A stretch of DNA of 62,292 nucleotides from Verrucomicrobiaceae bacterium E54 (lineage in GTDB: Bacteria > Verrucomicrobiota > Verrucomicrobiia > Verrucomicrobiales > Akkermansiaceae), in contig JAKZES010000028.1 of the NCBI GenBank assembly GCA_022548915.1, positions 1 to 62,292 of the forward strand, written 5' to 3'. A program made the translations under genes and the position numbers. Positions 44,029 through 53,628 of this stretch are shown in pieces. The notes beneath the pieces were generated by a model that saw nothing but the letters and a program-made list of their open reading frames with translations, was not told the DNA's origin and searched no databases. Every line of letters starts with the position of its first letter. Positions within the stretch are counted from its first letter, which is position 1.

Positions 44029-46251
44029 ATGGGATCCGCCACCGGTCGCCTTCCATCACTGCTCGCCGCGGCGTTTCTCGCCCTGGCGATCGGCGTGGCT
44101 CCGGCTGCCGCCCAGGCCCCGCCGCCTGCCCCCGCTCCCGCCCGCTTCGATCCTTCCGAAGTCTACTTCCAGGGCTGGCTTCTCACGCGCGATGCCGAAA
44201 AACTCGCCGAGGCCGGAAAATTCACCGAGTCGCTGGAAAAACTGCGACGCGCCCAGCAGCTCTTCGACACCGTCGCCCGCACCTTTCCCGAATGGAAAAA
44301 GGAAATGGTCGCCGGGCGACGCAAGAAGACCTTCGACAACATCGCCGAAATCGGCCCGCGTGTGCTCAAGGAAAAGGAAGACAAGCAGCGGGCGATTGCC
44401 GAACTCGAAGGCGGCGCACGACGCGGTGGCGTGATCGAAAATGAGCAGCCGAAGCCGCTCGACACCCACATGCCCGCCGCCCCGGTCCGGCCGACCCGCC
44501 CGGTCGAGACCCTCGAGTCCCGGCGCATCGCCGAACTGGAGAGGAAGGTCGCCGAACTCGCGAAGCGGGCACGTGAGGCCGAGCAGCGCAGCCGTGCCTC
44601 CGAGCAGCTCCGCGACTCCGAAAGAAAGGCCCAGGAGGAGATGCGCGACCTCGCCGTCGGCGAACTCCACAAGGCCCGCACCGAACTCGACCGGCTGCGC
44701 CGCGAGGTTGCCTCGGGACCCGTGCAGGAGGAAATCGACGCGCTGGCCCGCCGCATCAATGCCCTCGAGGACGAGAAGGCCGTGATGGGGCGCGCCCTGG
44801 AGGCGAGCCGCGAGGAAACCACCGAGGCGAGGGCCCAGGTCCAGGCCCTCAACAACGAGCGCGCCCGGCTGATGCAGCAGGTCGACCAGCTCCGGCAGCA
44901 GGTCGCCGATGCCGAGGGCAACCTGAAGATCGAGCGCGAGGCCGCCAACGAGGTCGTCGCCGGCCAGCTCAAGCAGATCAAGCAGCTCCGCGCCCAGCTC
45001 GAGGCCAAGGACCAGCAGCTCGGCGAGGCCAACGACCGGATCCGCTCCCTCGAGACCGAACTCGCCGAGGTCCGCGCCTCCTTCGACGACCTGAAGCAGG
45101 AGCGCAACGAACTGCTGCGCGAACGCGACCAGATGGCCGCCCTGCTCAAGCTCAATGAAGACGGCCAGCTCCAGGACGTGATCGACCAGAACATGGCGCT
45201 CGACCGGCAACTGCGCGAAAGCCGCGAGCGCTACGAAATTCTCAAGGAGGACAACGACGCCACCAAGGACGACCTGCTGGAGGCCCTGCGCGATCTCGCC
45301 ATCAGCAAGATGCGGATTCAGGAATTCCGCCGCGAGCGGGACGAACAGCAGCAGCGCATCGCCGAACTGCAGCAACGCCTCCGCACCGAGGAGGAATTGC
45401 TCGGCGGCAGCGAGGCGGATCCCGCCGAAGTCGCGATGCTGCGCGCCATCATCCAGCGCCAGCTGCGGGTTCAGGAAAAGCGGGCCGAAGCACGCGAAAT
45501 GCTGCTCGCCGCCCTCGCCGACAAGGCCCGCGAGGACGAGACCATCCGCGGCGCGGTGCAGATCTATCAGGGCGTCGAACTCAACCTTTCCCCCGAGGAA
45601 CTCCGCGTGATCGAAGGCAAGGTGGTCGACGACGTGATCGTCTCGCCCTACGCCAAGTCCCGCTCGGAGGTCGAGCGCAACCTCGCCGGCCTCGAACGCC
45701 AGCTCGAGCCCTATCGCCAGGCCGGCATCCGCGCCTACCGCAAGGATCGCCTGCGGGCGGCCCGCGAGGCCTTCGAAATGATCATCGAACGCCACCCGGG
45801 AGACGACACGGCGATGTGCATGCTGGGTCTGGTCGAATACAAGCTGGAGGAACCCATCGCCGCGGCCGACATGTTCCGCCGCGCCTCGGAACTCGACCCG
45901 AAGAATCCCTACGCCCACCGCATGCTCGGCCACATCCTCAGCTCGCGCCTCGACGACCAGATCGAGGCCATCATCTCGCTGGAGCGCGCCGTCGAGCTCG
46001 CCCCGACCAATGCCGAGGGCCACATGCTTCTCGGCAATGCCCGTTTCCGGAACGGCGACCTCACCGAAGCCGAGGAGGCCTTCCGCACCACCCTGGCCTG
46101 CGAGCCGACCCATGCCGAGGCCCACTACAACCTCGCCATCCTCTGCGACCGCACCGGCCGCCCCGGCGACGGTCGCAAGCACTACGATCTCGCTCTCGAG
46201 AACGGCGCTCCGCCGAATCCCGAACTCGCCCAGCGCCTCGAGCGGAATTGA
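44029..46251 (+). CDS. Exported long coiled-coil protein with C-terminal TPR repeats
   Basis: A 740-aa protein: signal peptide (cut near residue 29, after AAAQA), a Pro-rich linker, a TPR-like helical pair, then a coiled coil of about 300 residues (about 160-470) and four or five TPR units (about 570-735). The combination suggests a periplasmic or envelope scaffold. No enzymatic motif. Similar proteins are common in Verrucomicrobiota, but I cannot name one. Followed by an intergenic stretch of about 160 nt. Confidence 0.75.
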   Translation: MGSATGRLPSLLAAAFLALAIGVAPAAAQAPPPAPAPARFDPSEVYFQGWLLTRDAEKLAEAGKFTESLEKLRRAQQLFDTVARTFPEWKKEMVAGRRKKTFDNIAEIGPRVLKEKEDKQRAIAELEGGARRGGVIENEQPKPLDTHMPAAPVRPTRPVETLESRRIAELERKVAELAKRAREAEQRSRASEQLRDSERKAQEEMRDLAVGELHKARTELDRLRREVASGPVQEEIDALARRINALEDEKAVMGRALEASREETTEARAQVQALNNERARLMQQVDQLRQQVADAEGNLKIEREAANEVVAGQLKQIKQLRAQLEAKDQQLGEANDRIRSLETELAEVRASFDDLKQERNELLRERDQMAALLKLNEDGQLQDVIDQNMALDRQLRESRERYEILKEDNDATKDDLLEALRDLAISKMRIQEFRRERDEQQQRIAELQQRLRTEEELLGGSEADPAEVAMLRAIIQRQLRVQEKRAEAREMLLAALADKAREDETIRGAVQIYQGVELNLSPEELRVIEGKVVDDVIVSPYAKSRSEVERNLAGLERQLEPYRQAGIRAYRKDRLRAAREAFEMIIERHPGDDTAMCMLGLVEYKLEEPIAAADMFRRASELDPKNPYAHRMLGHILSSRLDDQIEAIISLERAVELAPTNAEGHMLLGNARFRNGDLTEAEEAFRTTLACEPTHAEAHYNLAILCDRTGRPGDGRKHYDLALENGAPPNPELAQRLERN

Positions 46252-46415
46252 TCGGGCTCAGCATCCAAGGCGGACTCTCGATCATCAAGTCCTCCGATTG
46301 ATCGGATTCCCGCCCCGGCCTATGGCGCGACAGCCACCGGCCGGATCGCCCTACCAGTTGGAGCCGGCCGCTTTGCCTTTGACATTTCTCGCCCCCCCTT
46401 CCATTTCCCCCGCCC

Positions 46416-47168
46416 GTGGCCCAGCCTCCCTCCAATGTCCGGATCTTCCCCGACCGCGAAGCGGCCTGCCGCTCCCTCGCTTCCGAACTCGCCGGCTTGA
46501 TCCGGACGATCAACTCGGAGGGCCGGAACGCGGTGCTGGGCCTGGCGACCGGCAACACCCCCATCCCCCTCTATCAGGAGCTGATCCGGCTCCATCGCGA
46601 GGAAGATGTCTCCTTCGAGCGGGTCACCACCTTCAATCTCGATGAGTATCTCGGCCTCGGTCGCGATCATCCGGAAAGCTACTGGACCTTCATGCACCGG
46701 CAGCTTTTCGACCACGTCGACATCCGTGCGGAGAACATTCACATCCCCTCCGGAGATCCCGACGACATCGCCACCCACTGCGCCGGCTACGAGCAGGCCA
46801 TCCGCGATGCCGGCGGCATCGACTTCCAGTTGCTCGGCATCGGGCGCACCGGCCACATCGGCTTCAATGAGCCCGGCTCGCCCAGCGACAGCCGCACCCG
46901 GTGCATCGAGCTCGACCCCGTCACGCGGCAGGATGCGGCCCCCGCCTTCGGCGGCCTCGACGCCGTCCCGACCCACGCCATCACCATGGGCTGCGGAACG
47001 ATTCTCGAGGCCCGGCGCATCGGCCTCCTCGCCTTCGGCGAGAAGAAGGCCTCGATCGTCCGCGAAGCGATCGAGGGCCCGGTGACGCCCCAAGTCAGTG
47101 CCTCATTCCTTCAGAAGCACCCGGACGCCACCTTCTACCTCGACCGGCCCGCCGCTGCAGACTTGTAA
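46416..47168 (+). CDS. nagB: Glucosamine-6-phosphate deaminase
   Basis: A 250-aa enzyme converting glucosamine-6-phosphate to fructose-6-phosphate and ammonia. Motifs: GLATGNTPIPLY near residue 43, TTFNLDEYLG with the catalytic Asp near 72, GIGRTGHIGFNEPGS with the catalytic His near 140, and MGCGTILEAR. GTG start at 46416, just before the conserved N terminus. No other amino-sugar genes nearby. Confidence 0.9.
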   Translation: MAQPPSNVRIFPDREAACRSLASELAGLIRTINSEGRNAVLGLATGNTPIPLYQELIRLHREEDVSFERVTTFNLDEYLGLGRDHPESYWTFMHRQLFDHVDIRAENIHIPSGDPDDIATHCAGYEQAIRDAGGIDFQLLGIGRTGHIGFNEPGSPSDSRTRCIELDPVTRQDAAPAFGGLDAVPTHAITMGCGTILEARRIGLLAFGEKKASIVREAIEGPVTPQVSASFLQKHPDATFYLDRPAAADL

Positions 47169-47174
47169 GGGAAC

Positions 47175-47308
47175 GCGCGACGCTGTCGCGCAGCGCCCAA
47201 GCTTGGAAGCGGAAGTCACCCGCCCGGCTGACTTCCCGATTTGGTCGGAACCGGCCTCATCCCCTCGCACTCCACCCTCCCGCCTCTCTTGGCGCGACGG
47301 CGTCGCGC
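47175..47308. repeat. Pair of GC-rich REP-like palindromes
   Basis: GCGCGAC-GCT-GTCGCGC at 47175-47191 and GCGCGAC-GGC-GTCGCGC at 47292-47308 are near-identical 7-bp-stem palindromes. The flanks match when one is reversed (GGGAACGCGCGACG versus AGGAGCGCGCGACG), so they form an inverted pair like a bacterial interspersed mosaic element. They fill most of the gap between nagB and the next gene. Confidence 0.65.
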
Positions 47309-47374
47309 GCTCCTGACCCCTCATTCACCAAAATTTCACATCGATCCCGGGCCCGGCTGCGCTATGCTGGATGC

Positions 47375-48748
47375 ATGGGTGAGGAACCGAAGAAGCTGGA
47401 TCTCGCCGCCGAATGGCGAACCGCCGCGGCCCGGGTGGCCCGTCAGGTCAATCTCGGCTGGTGGGTTCAAACCCTCGCGGCACCGCTGATCATACTCGGC
47501 ATCGCCGGTGCCAGCACGCTGCTTCTGGTCCGCCGGCATGTGCCGGACCTGCCCGCGTGGCAACTCGGCCTCTGGACGGCCGGGGCCGTGGTCCTGCTCG
47601 GCGGCATTGCCTTCCTCATCGCCCGTCGCCGTTTCGAAAACGTGGAGACCTCCATGGTTCGGATCGAGGACACCATGCAACTGCGCAACGGCCTCTCCGC
47701 GGCCCGCGCCGGGGTGGCTCCGTGGCCGGCGATGCCGCGCAAGGTCGATCCCGGCCTCGGCTGGAACTGGCAGCGGGTCGTCATCCCGCCGGTCGCCGCC
47801 CTCGCCCTGCTCCTCGGCGGCCTGCTGATCCCCGTCGCCGCCGTTTCGCAGGATCCCGACGACGGGCCGGACGAGCCCCTCGCGTGGGAGCAGATCGAGG
47901 CCGATCTCGAGCGCCTCGAGCAGGATGAACTGATCGACGAGAACTACCTCGAGGAGACCCGCAAGAAGCTCGAAGAGCTGCGCCAGAACGACGAGGACGA
48001 ATGGTTCAGCCATTCCTCGCTGGAGGCGACCGACTCACTGAAGCAGCAGCACAACTCCGAACTCGAGCGGCTGGAACGCGAGCTGGAGCGCGCCGACCGC
48101 GCCCTGGGCAGCCTGCAGAAAAATGCCGGCGGCATGCCTCAGGAGCGCAAGGACCAGCTCATGAACCAGTTCGACCAGGCGCTGCAGGGACTCCAGAACG
48201 GCGCGCTGAAACCGAATCCCGAACTCCTCAACCAGCTTCGCGAACTCGACCCGAACAATCTCGGCCAGCTCAACCAGGAACAGCTCGACCAGCTGCGCGA
48301 GAACCTCCGTCAGGCCGGCCAGGCCTGCAAGGACTGCCAGGGCGGCGGCGAAGGCGGCGGCCAGGGCGACGAATGGCTCGACGAACTGCTCGATGGCGAC
48401 GGCAACGGCGGTGGCGAAGGGCAATGCCCGGGCGGCGACCAGCCCGGCGACGGACCGGGAGGCAAGGGCGGCGTCAATCGCGGCCCCGGCCATGCTCCCG
48501 GCGTGCTTGGAGCCGAGGGCGAGACGCTCGAAACCGGCGACCTCGAAGCGATGGAAGCCAAGGACCTCTCACGTTCCCTTCCCGGCGACCTGCTCCAGCT
48601 CCAGGACGGCGAACACGAGGTCGACGAGAACGCCACCCGCGATGGCAGCGGCGGCTCGGTCGATGCGACCGGTGCCGGTGGCGACCGCGTCTGGCGCGAG
48701 TCCCTCGACCCCGACGAACAGCGGGCGCTGAAGCGGTTCTTTGAGTGA
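47375..48748 (+). CDS. Membrane protein with coiled coil and glycine-rich region, unknown function
   Basis: A 457-aa protein: two N-terminal membrane helices (about 32-52 and 65-84), a third near 137-158, then a long acidic coiled coil (about 165-310) with QL/EL-rich heptads, a CKDCQGG motif, and a Gly-rich low-complexity stretch (about 320-375) before a short charged end. No family recognised with confidence. The gene ends 4 nt from the convergent gene on minus. Confidence 0.7.
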   Translation: MGEEPKKLDLAAEWRTAAARVARQVNLGWWVQTLAAPLIILGIAGASTLLLVRRHVPDLPAWQLGLWTAGAVVLLGGIAFLIARRRFENVETSMVRIEDTMQLRNGLSAARAGVAPWPAMPRKVDPGLGWNWQRVVIPPVAALALLLGGLLIPVAAVSQDPDDGPDEPLAWEQIEADLERLEQDELIDENYLEETRKKLEELRQNDEDEWFSHSSLEATDSLKQQHNSELERLERELERADRALGSLQKNAGGMPQERKDQLMNQFDQALQGLQNGALKPNPELLNQLRELDPNNLGQLNQEQLDQLRENLRQAGQACKDCQGGGEGGGQGDEWLDELLDGDGNGGGEGQCPGGDQPGDGPGGKGGVNRGPGHAPGVLGAEGETLETGDLEAMEAKDLSRSLPGDLLQLQDGEHEVDENATRDGSGGSVDATGAGGDRVWRESLDPDEQRALKRFFE

Positions 48749-48752
48749 TTCC

Positions 48753-49424
48753 TCAATCCGCCGTGACGTGGTGGAAGTCGCGGAAGTTGAGGGCTTGGAC
48801 TTCGCCGTCGGCGTCGTTGTAGAGAACGACGACATAGTTGCCGATGTCGAGGACCGGGATGGAGGGAAGCTCGCGCCCCTTCATCCGCAGGGGGACGTAG
48901 CCCTCGGGATAGTTCATCGGGGCCACGGTGGTGTCGAAGCGTTTCACCTGATACTTCTTCCAGGTGCCGTCGGGGTCGCGCATCTCGACCGGCACCGCGT
49001 CGTCCCGCGCCACGGAAACGAAGGTGGCGTTGCGGCGTTCCGACTCGGCCTTCTGCTTGAGTCGCAGGATGCGGATCTGCCAGTGCTCCGGTTCGTCGTC
49101 CGTCGCCGGGATGAGTTCGGCAAAGGGAATGATGGTTGTCGTCTTGCCTTCCTCGACCTGGATGGTGGTGGTGCCGTCCTTCGCCCCATCCCGCTGGACC
49201 ACCACCTTGCAGCGTCCGGCTTCCACCCCCATGCCGCCGGTGGCATCGCCCAGTTGGTAGCCGGAGGGATACAGATCCGCACCGTCCAGAAGCAGGGTGA
49301 CCTTCCCCTCGCCGGCGGCGACGGCATTCACCAGGCGGATGAAGCCATATTTCGCCCCGTCGTCCTGAGCCGCGAGCGGGGCCAGCGAGGCAAGGACGAG
49401 CAACAGACTAGAAATCGTTCTCAT
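48753..49424 (-). CDS. Small exported beta-rich protein (possibly DUF4397-like) of the Verru_Chthon cluster
   Basis: A 223-aa protein with signal peptide (cut near residue 19, after PLAAQ) and a start of the mature part, YGFIRLVNAV, then VTLLLDG, that recalls DUF4397-type surface domains (weak). It overlaps the preceding cassette A-like gene by 17 nt, so is likely co-transcribed and exported with that system. Confidence 0.65.
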   Translation of the reverse strand: MRTISSLLLVLASLAPLAAQDDGAKYGFIRLVNAVAAGEGKVTLLLDGADLYPSGYQLGDATGGMGVEAGRCKVVVQRDGAKDGTTTIQVEEGKTTTIIPFAELIPATDDEPEHWQIRILRLKQKAESERRNATFVSVARDDAVPVEMRDPDGTWKKYQVKRFDTTVAPMNYPEGYVPLRMKGRELPSIPVLDIGNYVVVLYNDADGEVQALNFRDFHHVTAD

Positions 49425-52416
49425 GAGTGATGATCGGTCGGTAGGTGGCGGGGTCGATTTCCCCGTTGGCATCGCGTTCGCCAGGATCGGCGAAGACCGA
49501 GAAGACCTTGCGGGATTCCGCCAGCACCTCGGGCTCGCCGGCGGTTCCCGCCGGGCGCGCCGCCAGTGCCTGGCCGACGACCCATACCCGGAAATTGCGG
49601 GAGCGCAGCGTGGTCCCCTCGTAAATGCGGGCGAAGACTTCCTCGGCGGCGGCATCGTTCCAGCGGACGCGGTCGCCGAGGTCGTGGAAGTCGCGGTTTC
49701 CGAACACCGGTTGGTCGGCCGTGCCATCCGGGGCCCGGGTGCGGGCCTCGGCCAGTTCGGCGGCACTGGCGAAGGGCCGCGACTCGATCAGGGCGTTCAC
49801 GATGTAGTCGGCCAGCTCGTCGCGCTCCGGGGCGCCAAGCTCCATCGGCCGCGTGAAGGCCGCCATCTGCGGAGCCGGACGATGGGAGGGACTCAGGACC
49901 TGGGAAAGCTGCGGATCCTGCGCCAGCAGACCGGCGGCAAGCGAGCGCAGCGCGGCGGGCGTGGCGGTGTTCACGTTCGCCTTTCCGTCGATCATCACCA
50001 GCGGGCCTTCGCGCTCGGCCTCGTCCTCGGAGCGGGACTTGCCGGCGTGGAAAAGATCCAGCAGGTGGGCGGCGCGGAGTCCCTCCTCGTCGCGGAACCG
50101 CTCGTGTTCCGGACGCCCGATTCGCAGGGTGTTTCCCCCGCCATGGACCGCGCTCGGATCCGCCGCGATGCTCACCTCCGGCCAGCGGTCGCGACGGGTG
50201 GGCAGGATCCCCCCGCGCTGCGGGGGCCGGGGTGCGAGTGAACGAGTGTCCTGGGCGCCCGAGCCCGGGCGGTTGGGCAGGTCGGGGTAGGTCGGCCACC
50301 ACATCACCGGGTCGAACACCCGGCCGAGTTCGGTCGCCGAATAGAAGCGCCCCAGGTTCGACAGGCGGTGGGGGGCATACGTGGCCTCGGGGGTCGGAGG
50401 GTTCCCGATCAGTGCCGGATTCGTCGGAAAGGTGGCATCGTTGCCGCTGGTCCGCCAGCTGCCGACCATCGAGTCGTGCCCGCCGTCCGGCCATTCCGAG
50501 GGCAGCACACGCCCGTAGGCTTTCAACTTCCGGGACGAGTCGCGGTCGTAGATCGTCCCGCGGCGGATGTTGCGCCGGTTGGGGCTGGCATTGTCAGGGT
50601 AGGCGTTGAGTCCCAGCGGATAGGTCATGCTGCGGATGTAGTTCGAGATCCGCGGGTCGCCCATGTTGTTGATGAAGTCGCCGTAGGGACCGTAGCTGTG
50701 CCCCGAAATGGCCGCCTTGGTCACATACTTCTGCCGCGTCGCTTCAAACCGGAAGTCCGAACCGGTGTCGCCGACGGCATAACGGACGATTCGATCGACC
50801 CGGTCCACCTCGTCGCCATTCCAACGCATCGACACCCCGGCCGCTCCCAGCGGCTCGGTCAGCGCGAAGCTCGTGATGAACACGCTGCCCGGGCCGCTAC
50901 GGGGACTGACGTAGATGCGGTAGTCGATGGTGGCGAACTCGCGTGTCTCGTACTGGTCCGGCTCGAGCGCGATGGCCACCGGCTGCGACCAGAAGCGACC
51001 GTCCTCCTGGCTCAGCGTGTGGGTCGTCTGGGCGGGGTCCAGCATCAGCCGTGGATCATCGAACCGCAGGCCCTGCGGCAGCGCCCCGATGCCCGTGGTC
51101 GAGAGCCCGTTCTCGTAGCTGAGCTGGATGTCACCGGCGACGGGTTTGTCGGTCATGTTCCAGACCTCGGCGAAGAGCCTGACCGTCCAGGTCAGGTATT
51201 TCCCGTCGTCGTCGAGCTCGAGCCCCCGGTAGTGGATGTGGAGGAAAATCTCGCTGAGCAGCGGAAATCCGTCGATGCCGCGGATGCCCGCGCCCAAGGT
51301 GGCGTCCCCGTCTTCGTCGGCGTAGTCGAACGCTCCCGCCGCCAGGGTCCCGAGGTAGTCGTCGGGAAAGGCCCCCTTGCGGTCCTCGAAGTCCGGCAGG
51401 CCGGCCTCGATCTGGTTCTTGAAATCCTCGATCGCCTGGTCGCGCGGCTTCGCGAGCAGGTCGTTGAGATTGAGCTTCGGCTCCCCGGCCAACGCGCCAT
51501 CGATGCCACGGGCATGGGGCACCAGCGGGCGTTCCTCGTACGCTCGCACCCGGGGTGCGACCCCGCGCTCGACGGTGTCGGCCGCGGCGTCGAGCAGGCG
51601 GCCGTCCTCACCCCGCTCGAGCGGGGCTTCGAAGCCCGCCGCCGCCAGCGCCGAGTCGGGCGAGATCATCAGCGGCCGGCCTTCCACCAGGCGCTCATCC
51701 AGCTCGGTGGCCTCGGGGTCGTCCCCGGCCTCGGGGTCAAAGGCATGCAGGGCGAGCTCCACCGGCGGTCCTTCCGGATCGGGTTTCACGCCCGGAGCCG
51801 GGTGCGGCCACGGCTCGCGCGCAAAATCATCCGGATCGAGGTCCTCATCCCCTCCGAGACCCACGCGGGCCTGCAGGTCCTCGACCCAGAAGGCGTAGCG
51901 GCCGACGACCTGATTGGCGTCGTTCTCCACCGGGATCCAGGCGGTGCGGGCGGCATCCGCCCACGGGAAGGTCCTGAAGCTCTCGACATCCTCACCGACC
52001 AGCGTCGCGGGATCCGGCAGGTTCTGAAGATCGCTCACCTCCGCGGGGTCCGAACCCGTGCTGAAGAGCGGCGTGAGCCGGTAGCGCACCTGCTCCCCGC
52101 CTCCCTCGCCGCGGGCGAGGTAGAGGTAATCGAGGGGCTCGGTGGTCGTTTCCGCGTCCTCCTCGGCGGGACGCGCCACGATCAGAAAGTCATCGTCAAG
52201 CGTCTCGTCGCGCAGCAGGGTGCGGACCTCCTCGACGCCCGCGCGGGCGATCCACTCCGCCCGCTTCGCATCGAGATAGGAGCGGGCGGTCTTGCGCTCG
52301 ATGCCCACCACGGCCAGCACCCCGACGCTGAGCAGCAGGATCGCCGCCAGGATGACCATCACCGCGGCGAGGGTGAAGCCGCCGGGCCGGGCGCGCGATG
52401 GAGGCTCAGGACGCAT
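49408..52416 (-). CDS. Verru_Chthon cassette protein A-like (PilX/GspK-type minor pilin)
   Basis: A 1002-aa protein with a prepilin-type N terminus: cut after PGG, mature start FTLAAVMVILAAILLLSVG. Residue 5 is alanine, not glutamate, as in GspK/PilX. A very long globular region follows, with a conserved glycine/aspartate-rich pattern. Size and position agree with cassette protein A as defined from Verrucomicrobium spinosum and Chthoniobacter flavus. Overlaps the C-like gene by 11 nt. Probably a tip or surface-displayed subunit. Confidence 0.8.
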   Translation of the reverse strand: MRPEPPSRARPGGFTLAAVMVILAAILLLSVGVLAVVGIERKTARSYLDAKRAEWIARAGVEEVRTLLRDETLDDDFLIVARPAEEDAETTTEPLDYLYLARGEGGGEQVRYRLTPLFSTGSDPAEVSDLQNLPDPATLVGEDVESFRTFPWADAARTAWIPVENDANQVVGRYAFWVEDLQARVGLGGDEDLDPDDFAREPWPHPAPGVKPDPEGPPVELALHAFDPEAGDDPEATELDERLVEGRPLMISPDSALAAAGFEAPLERGEDGRLLDAAADTVERGVAPRVRAYEERPLVPHARGIDGALAGEPKLNLNDLLAKPRDQAIEDFKNQIEAGLPDFEDRKGAFPDDYLGTLAAGAFDYADEDGDATLGAGIRGIDGFPLLSEIFLHIHYRGLELDDDGKYLTWTVRLFAEVWNMTDKPVAGDIQLSYENGLSTTGIGALPQGLRFDDPRLMLDPAQTTHTLSQEDGRFWSQPVAIALEPDQYETREFATIDYRIYVSPRSGPGSVFITSFALTEPLGAAGVSMRWNGDEVDRVDRIVRYAVGDTGSDFRFEATRQKYVTKAAISGHSYGPYGDFINNMGDPRISNYIRSMTYPLGLNAYPDNASPNRRNIRRGTIYDRDSSRKLKAYGRVLPSEWPDGGHDSMVGSWRTSGNDATFPTNPALIGNPPTPEATYAPHRLSNLGRFYSATELGRVFDPVMWWPTYPDLPNRPGSGAQDTRSLAPRPPQRGGILPTRRDRWPEVSIAADPSAVHGGGNTLRIGRPEHERFRDEEGLRAAHLLDLFHAGKSRSEDEAEREGPLVMIDGKANVNTATPAALRSLAAGLLAQDPQLSQVLSPSHRPAPQMAAFTRPMELGAPERDELADYIVNALIESRPFASAAELAEARTRAPDGTADQPVFGNRDFHDLGDRVRWNDAAAEEVFARIYEGTTLRSRNFRVWVVGQALAARPAGTAGEPEVLAESRKVFSVFADPGERDANGEIDPATYRPIITHENDF

Positions 52417-53140
52417 GGGCGAAGTGTTGCAGGATTTCGTAGATCTCGAGCTGGTCGGAAAGCTCGGCTTCATCGGGTTCCCCAAGCAAGGGGCTGGCGT
52501 CCCAAGCGGCGGAATCCCTCAGCTTGGCGCTGAGCTCGCGGCGTGCCACCACGATGCGCATCGCGACGGCGTCGGGTCCGTTCCACCCGGGATCATCTTC
52601 CGCCCGCCACGCGGTCCAGCCCGTGGCATCCCGAAGCAGCGGTTTCATCTCGAAGGAAACCACGCCGAAGGCCACCGGTTCATCCGCGGGATCGGGAAGG
52701 AACAAGCCGGCCTCCTCGCCCGCCCGCAACGCCTCGAAGGTCTCCCCACTGCCCCGGAATCCCCGCATCATGCATCGCACGGTGTCGCCCCCCATCTCGA
52801 TGTCGCTCACGTAGTAAACGACCGCGCACAAGTCCCCCACCCGCTCGGCGTCACTCTGGGCATCGGGGGGCTGGAGGCAGAAGAAACCGAGCCGATCCCG
52901 GTGCCAGCCCTCGCCATTCTGCTCAAAGACCATTTCCCGCCCACCGACCGCCTTCGAGAGATCCTCGGCCGCCTGTGTGAGCACGGCGCGGGCCTCGCGC
53001 TCGGCCGCGACCCCGTCGGTGCCGCGCCCGTAGCCTTCGCCGACCGCGCGCAGGGCGCCCACCGCGAGCAGTAGCACGATGCTGCCGATGGCCATCGAGA
53101 CGATCAGTTCGACCAGGGTGAATCCGGCACGGGTTCTCAT
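52406..53140 (-). CDS. Verru_Chthon cassette protein C-like (PilW-type prepilin)
   Basis: A 244-aa prepilin: leader MRTRAG, mature start FTLVELIVSMAIGSIVLLL with glutamate 5. The globular part has two Cys clusters (near 87-105 and 120-125). Third gene of the D-B-C-A set; ATGA overlap with B at 53137-53140 and an 11-nt overlap with A. Confidence 0.82.
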   Translation of the reverse strand: MRTRAGFTLVELIVSMAIGSIVLLLAVGALRAVGEGYGRGTDGVAAEREARAVLTQAAEDLSKAVGGREMVFEQNGEGWHRDRLGFFCLQPPDAQSDAERVGDLCAVVYYVSDIEMGGDTVRCMMRGFRGSGETFEALRAGEEAGLFLPDPADEPVAFGVVSFEMKPLLRDATGWTAWRAEDDPGWNGPDAVAMRIVVARRELSAKLRDSAAWDASPLLGEPDEAELSDQLEIYEILQHFAHAS

Positions 53141-53628
53141 GGCAGGATCGTGTGAAAGGCGACCGCATCACGGCGTTCCGCCGGCCGGGCCGCCGGGTAC
53201 TCGACGTTCACCGTGACCACCACGCCGCGGTCGTCCGGCCGACCGGAAAGCGCCGCCAGAAAAAATACTCGTTCGTCCCCGAGTCGGTCGATCCCGGCTT
53301 GGAAGTCATCGCTCTCGACGCGCCCCAGCAGCGAGCCTTCGCGATCGAAGGCCAGCGCCAGCACCTCGCCGCCGGCGGGAAAGGCCTCGCGGGCGAGGAT
53401 CGGCGGCAGCACCTGCGACTCGCCGCGCCGCGCCGCTTCCAGCTCGATCCGGCACCAATCCGCGATGCCCGGAGCACGGGTCTCCGCGCGTGCCGAAACG
53501 CCGACCACGCCGGCACTGCCGATGGCGCTGAGGGCCAGCGGCACCGCCACGGCCATCACCCCCACGGCGATCACTGCCTCGAGCAGCGAGACTCCGGCGG
53601 GGCTGTGGGATCGACGTCGGGTTCTCAT
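53137..53628 (-). CDS. Verru_Chthon cassette protein B-like (PilV-type prepilin)
   Basis: A 163-aa prepilin: leader ends in PAG, mature start VSLLEAVIAVGVMAVAVPLA with glutamate 5. Globular part short, one cysteine. ATGA overlaps at both ends with D and C genes. The frame extends upstream, but ATG at 53628 is the operon-consistent start. Confidence 0.82.
   Translation of the reverse strand: MRTRRRSHSPAGVSLLEAVIAVGVMAVAVPLALSAIGSAGVVGVSARAETRAPGIADWCRIELEAARRGESQVLPPILAREAFPAGGEVLALAFDREGSLLGRVESDDFQAGIDRLGDERVFFLAALSGRPDDRGVVVTVNVEYPAARPAERRDAVAFHTILP

Noticed and set aside
44056-46182. Long minus-strand frame opposite the coiled-coil protein
   Set aside because: Hydrophobic mirror of the coiled-coil codons; no start signal or domain.
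46379-46407. TTGACA box upstream of nagB as a promoter
   Set aside because: No acceptable -10 sequence at 16-18 nt; CATTTC is too poor.
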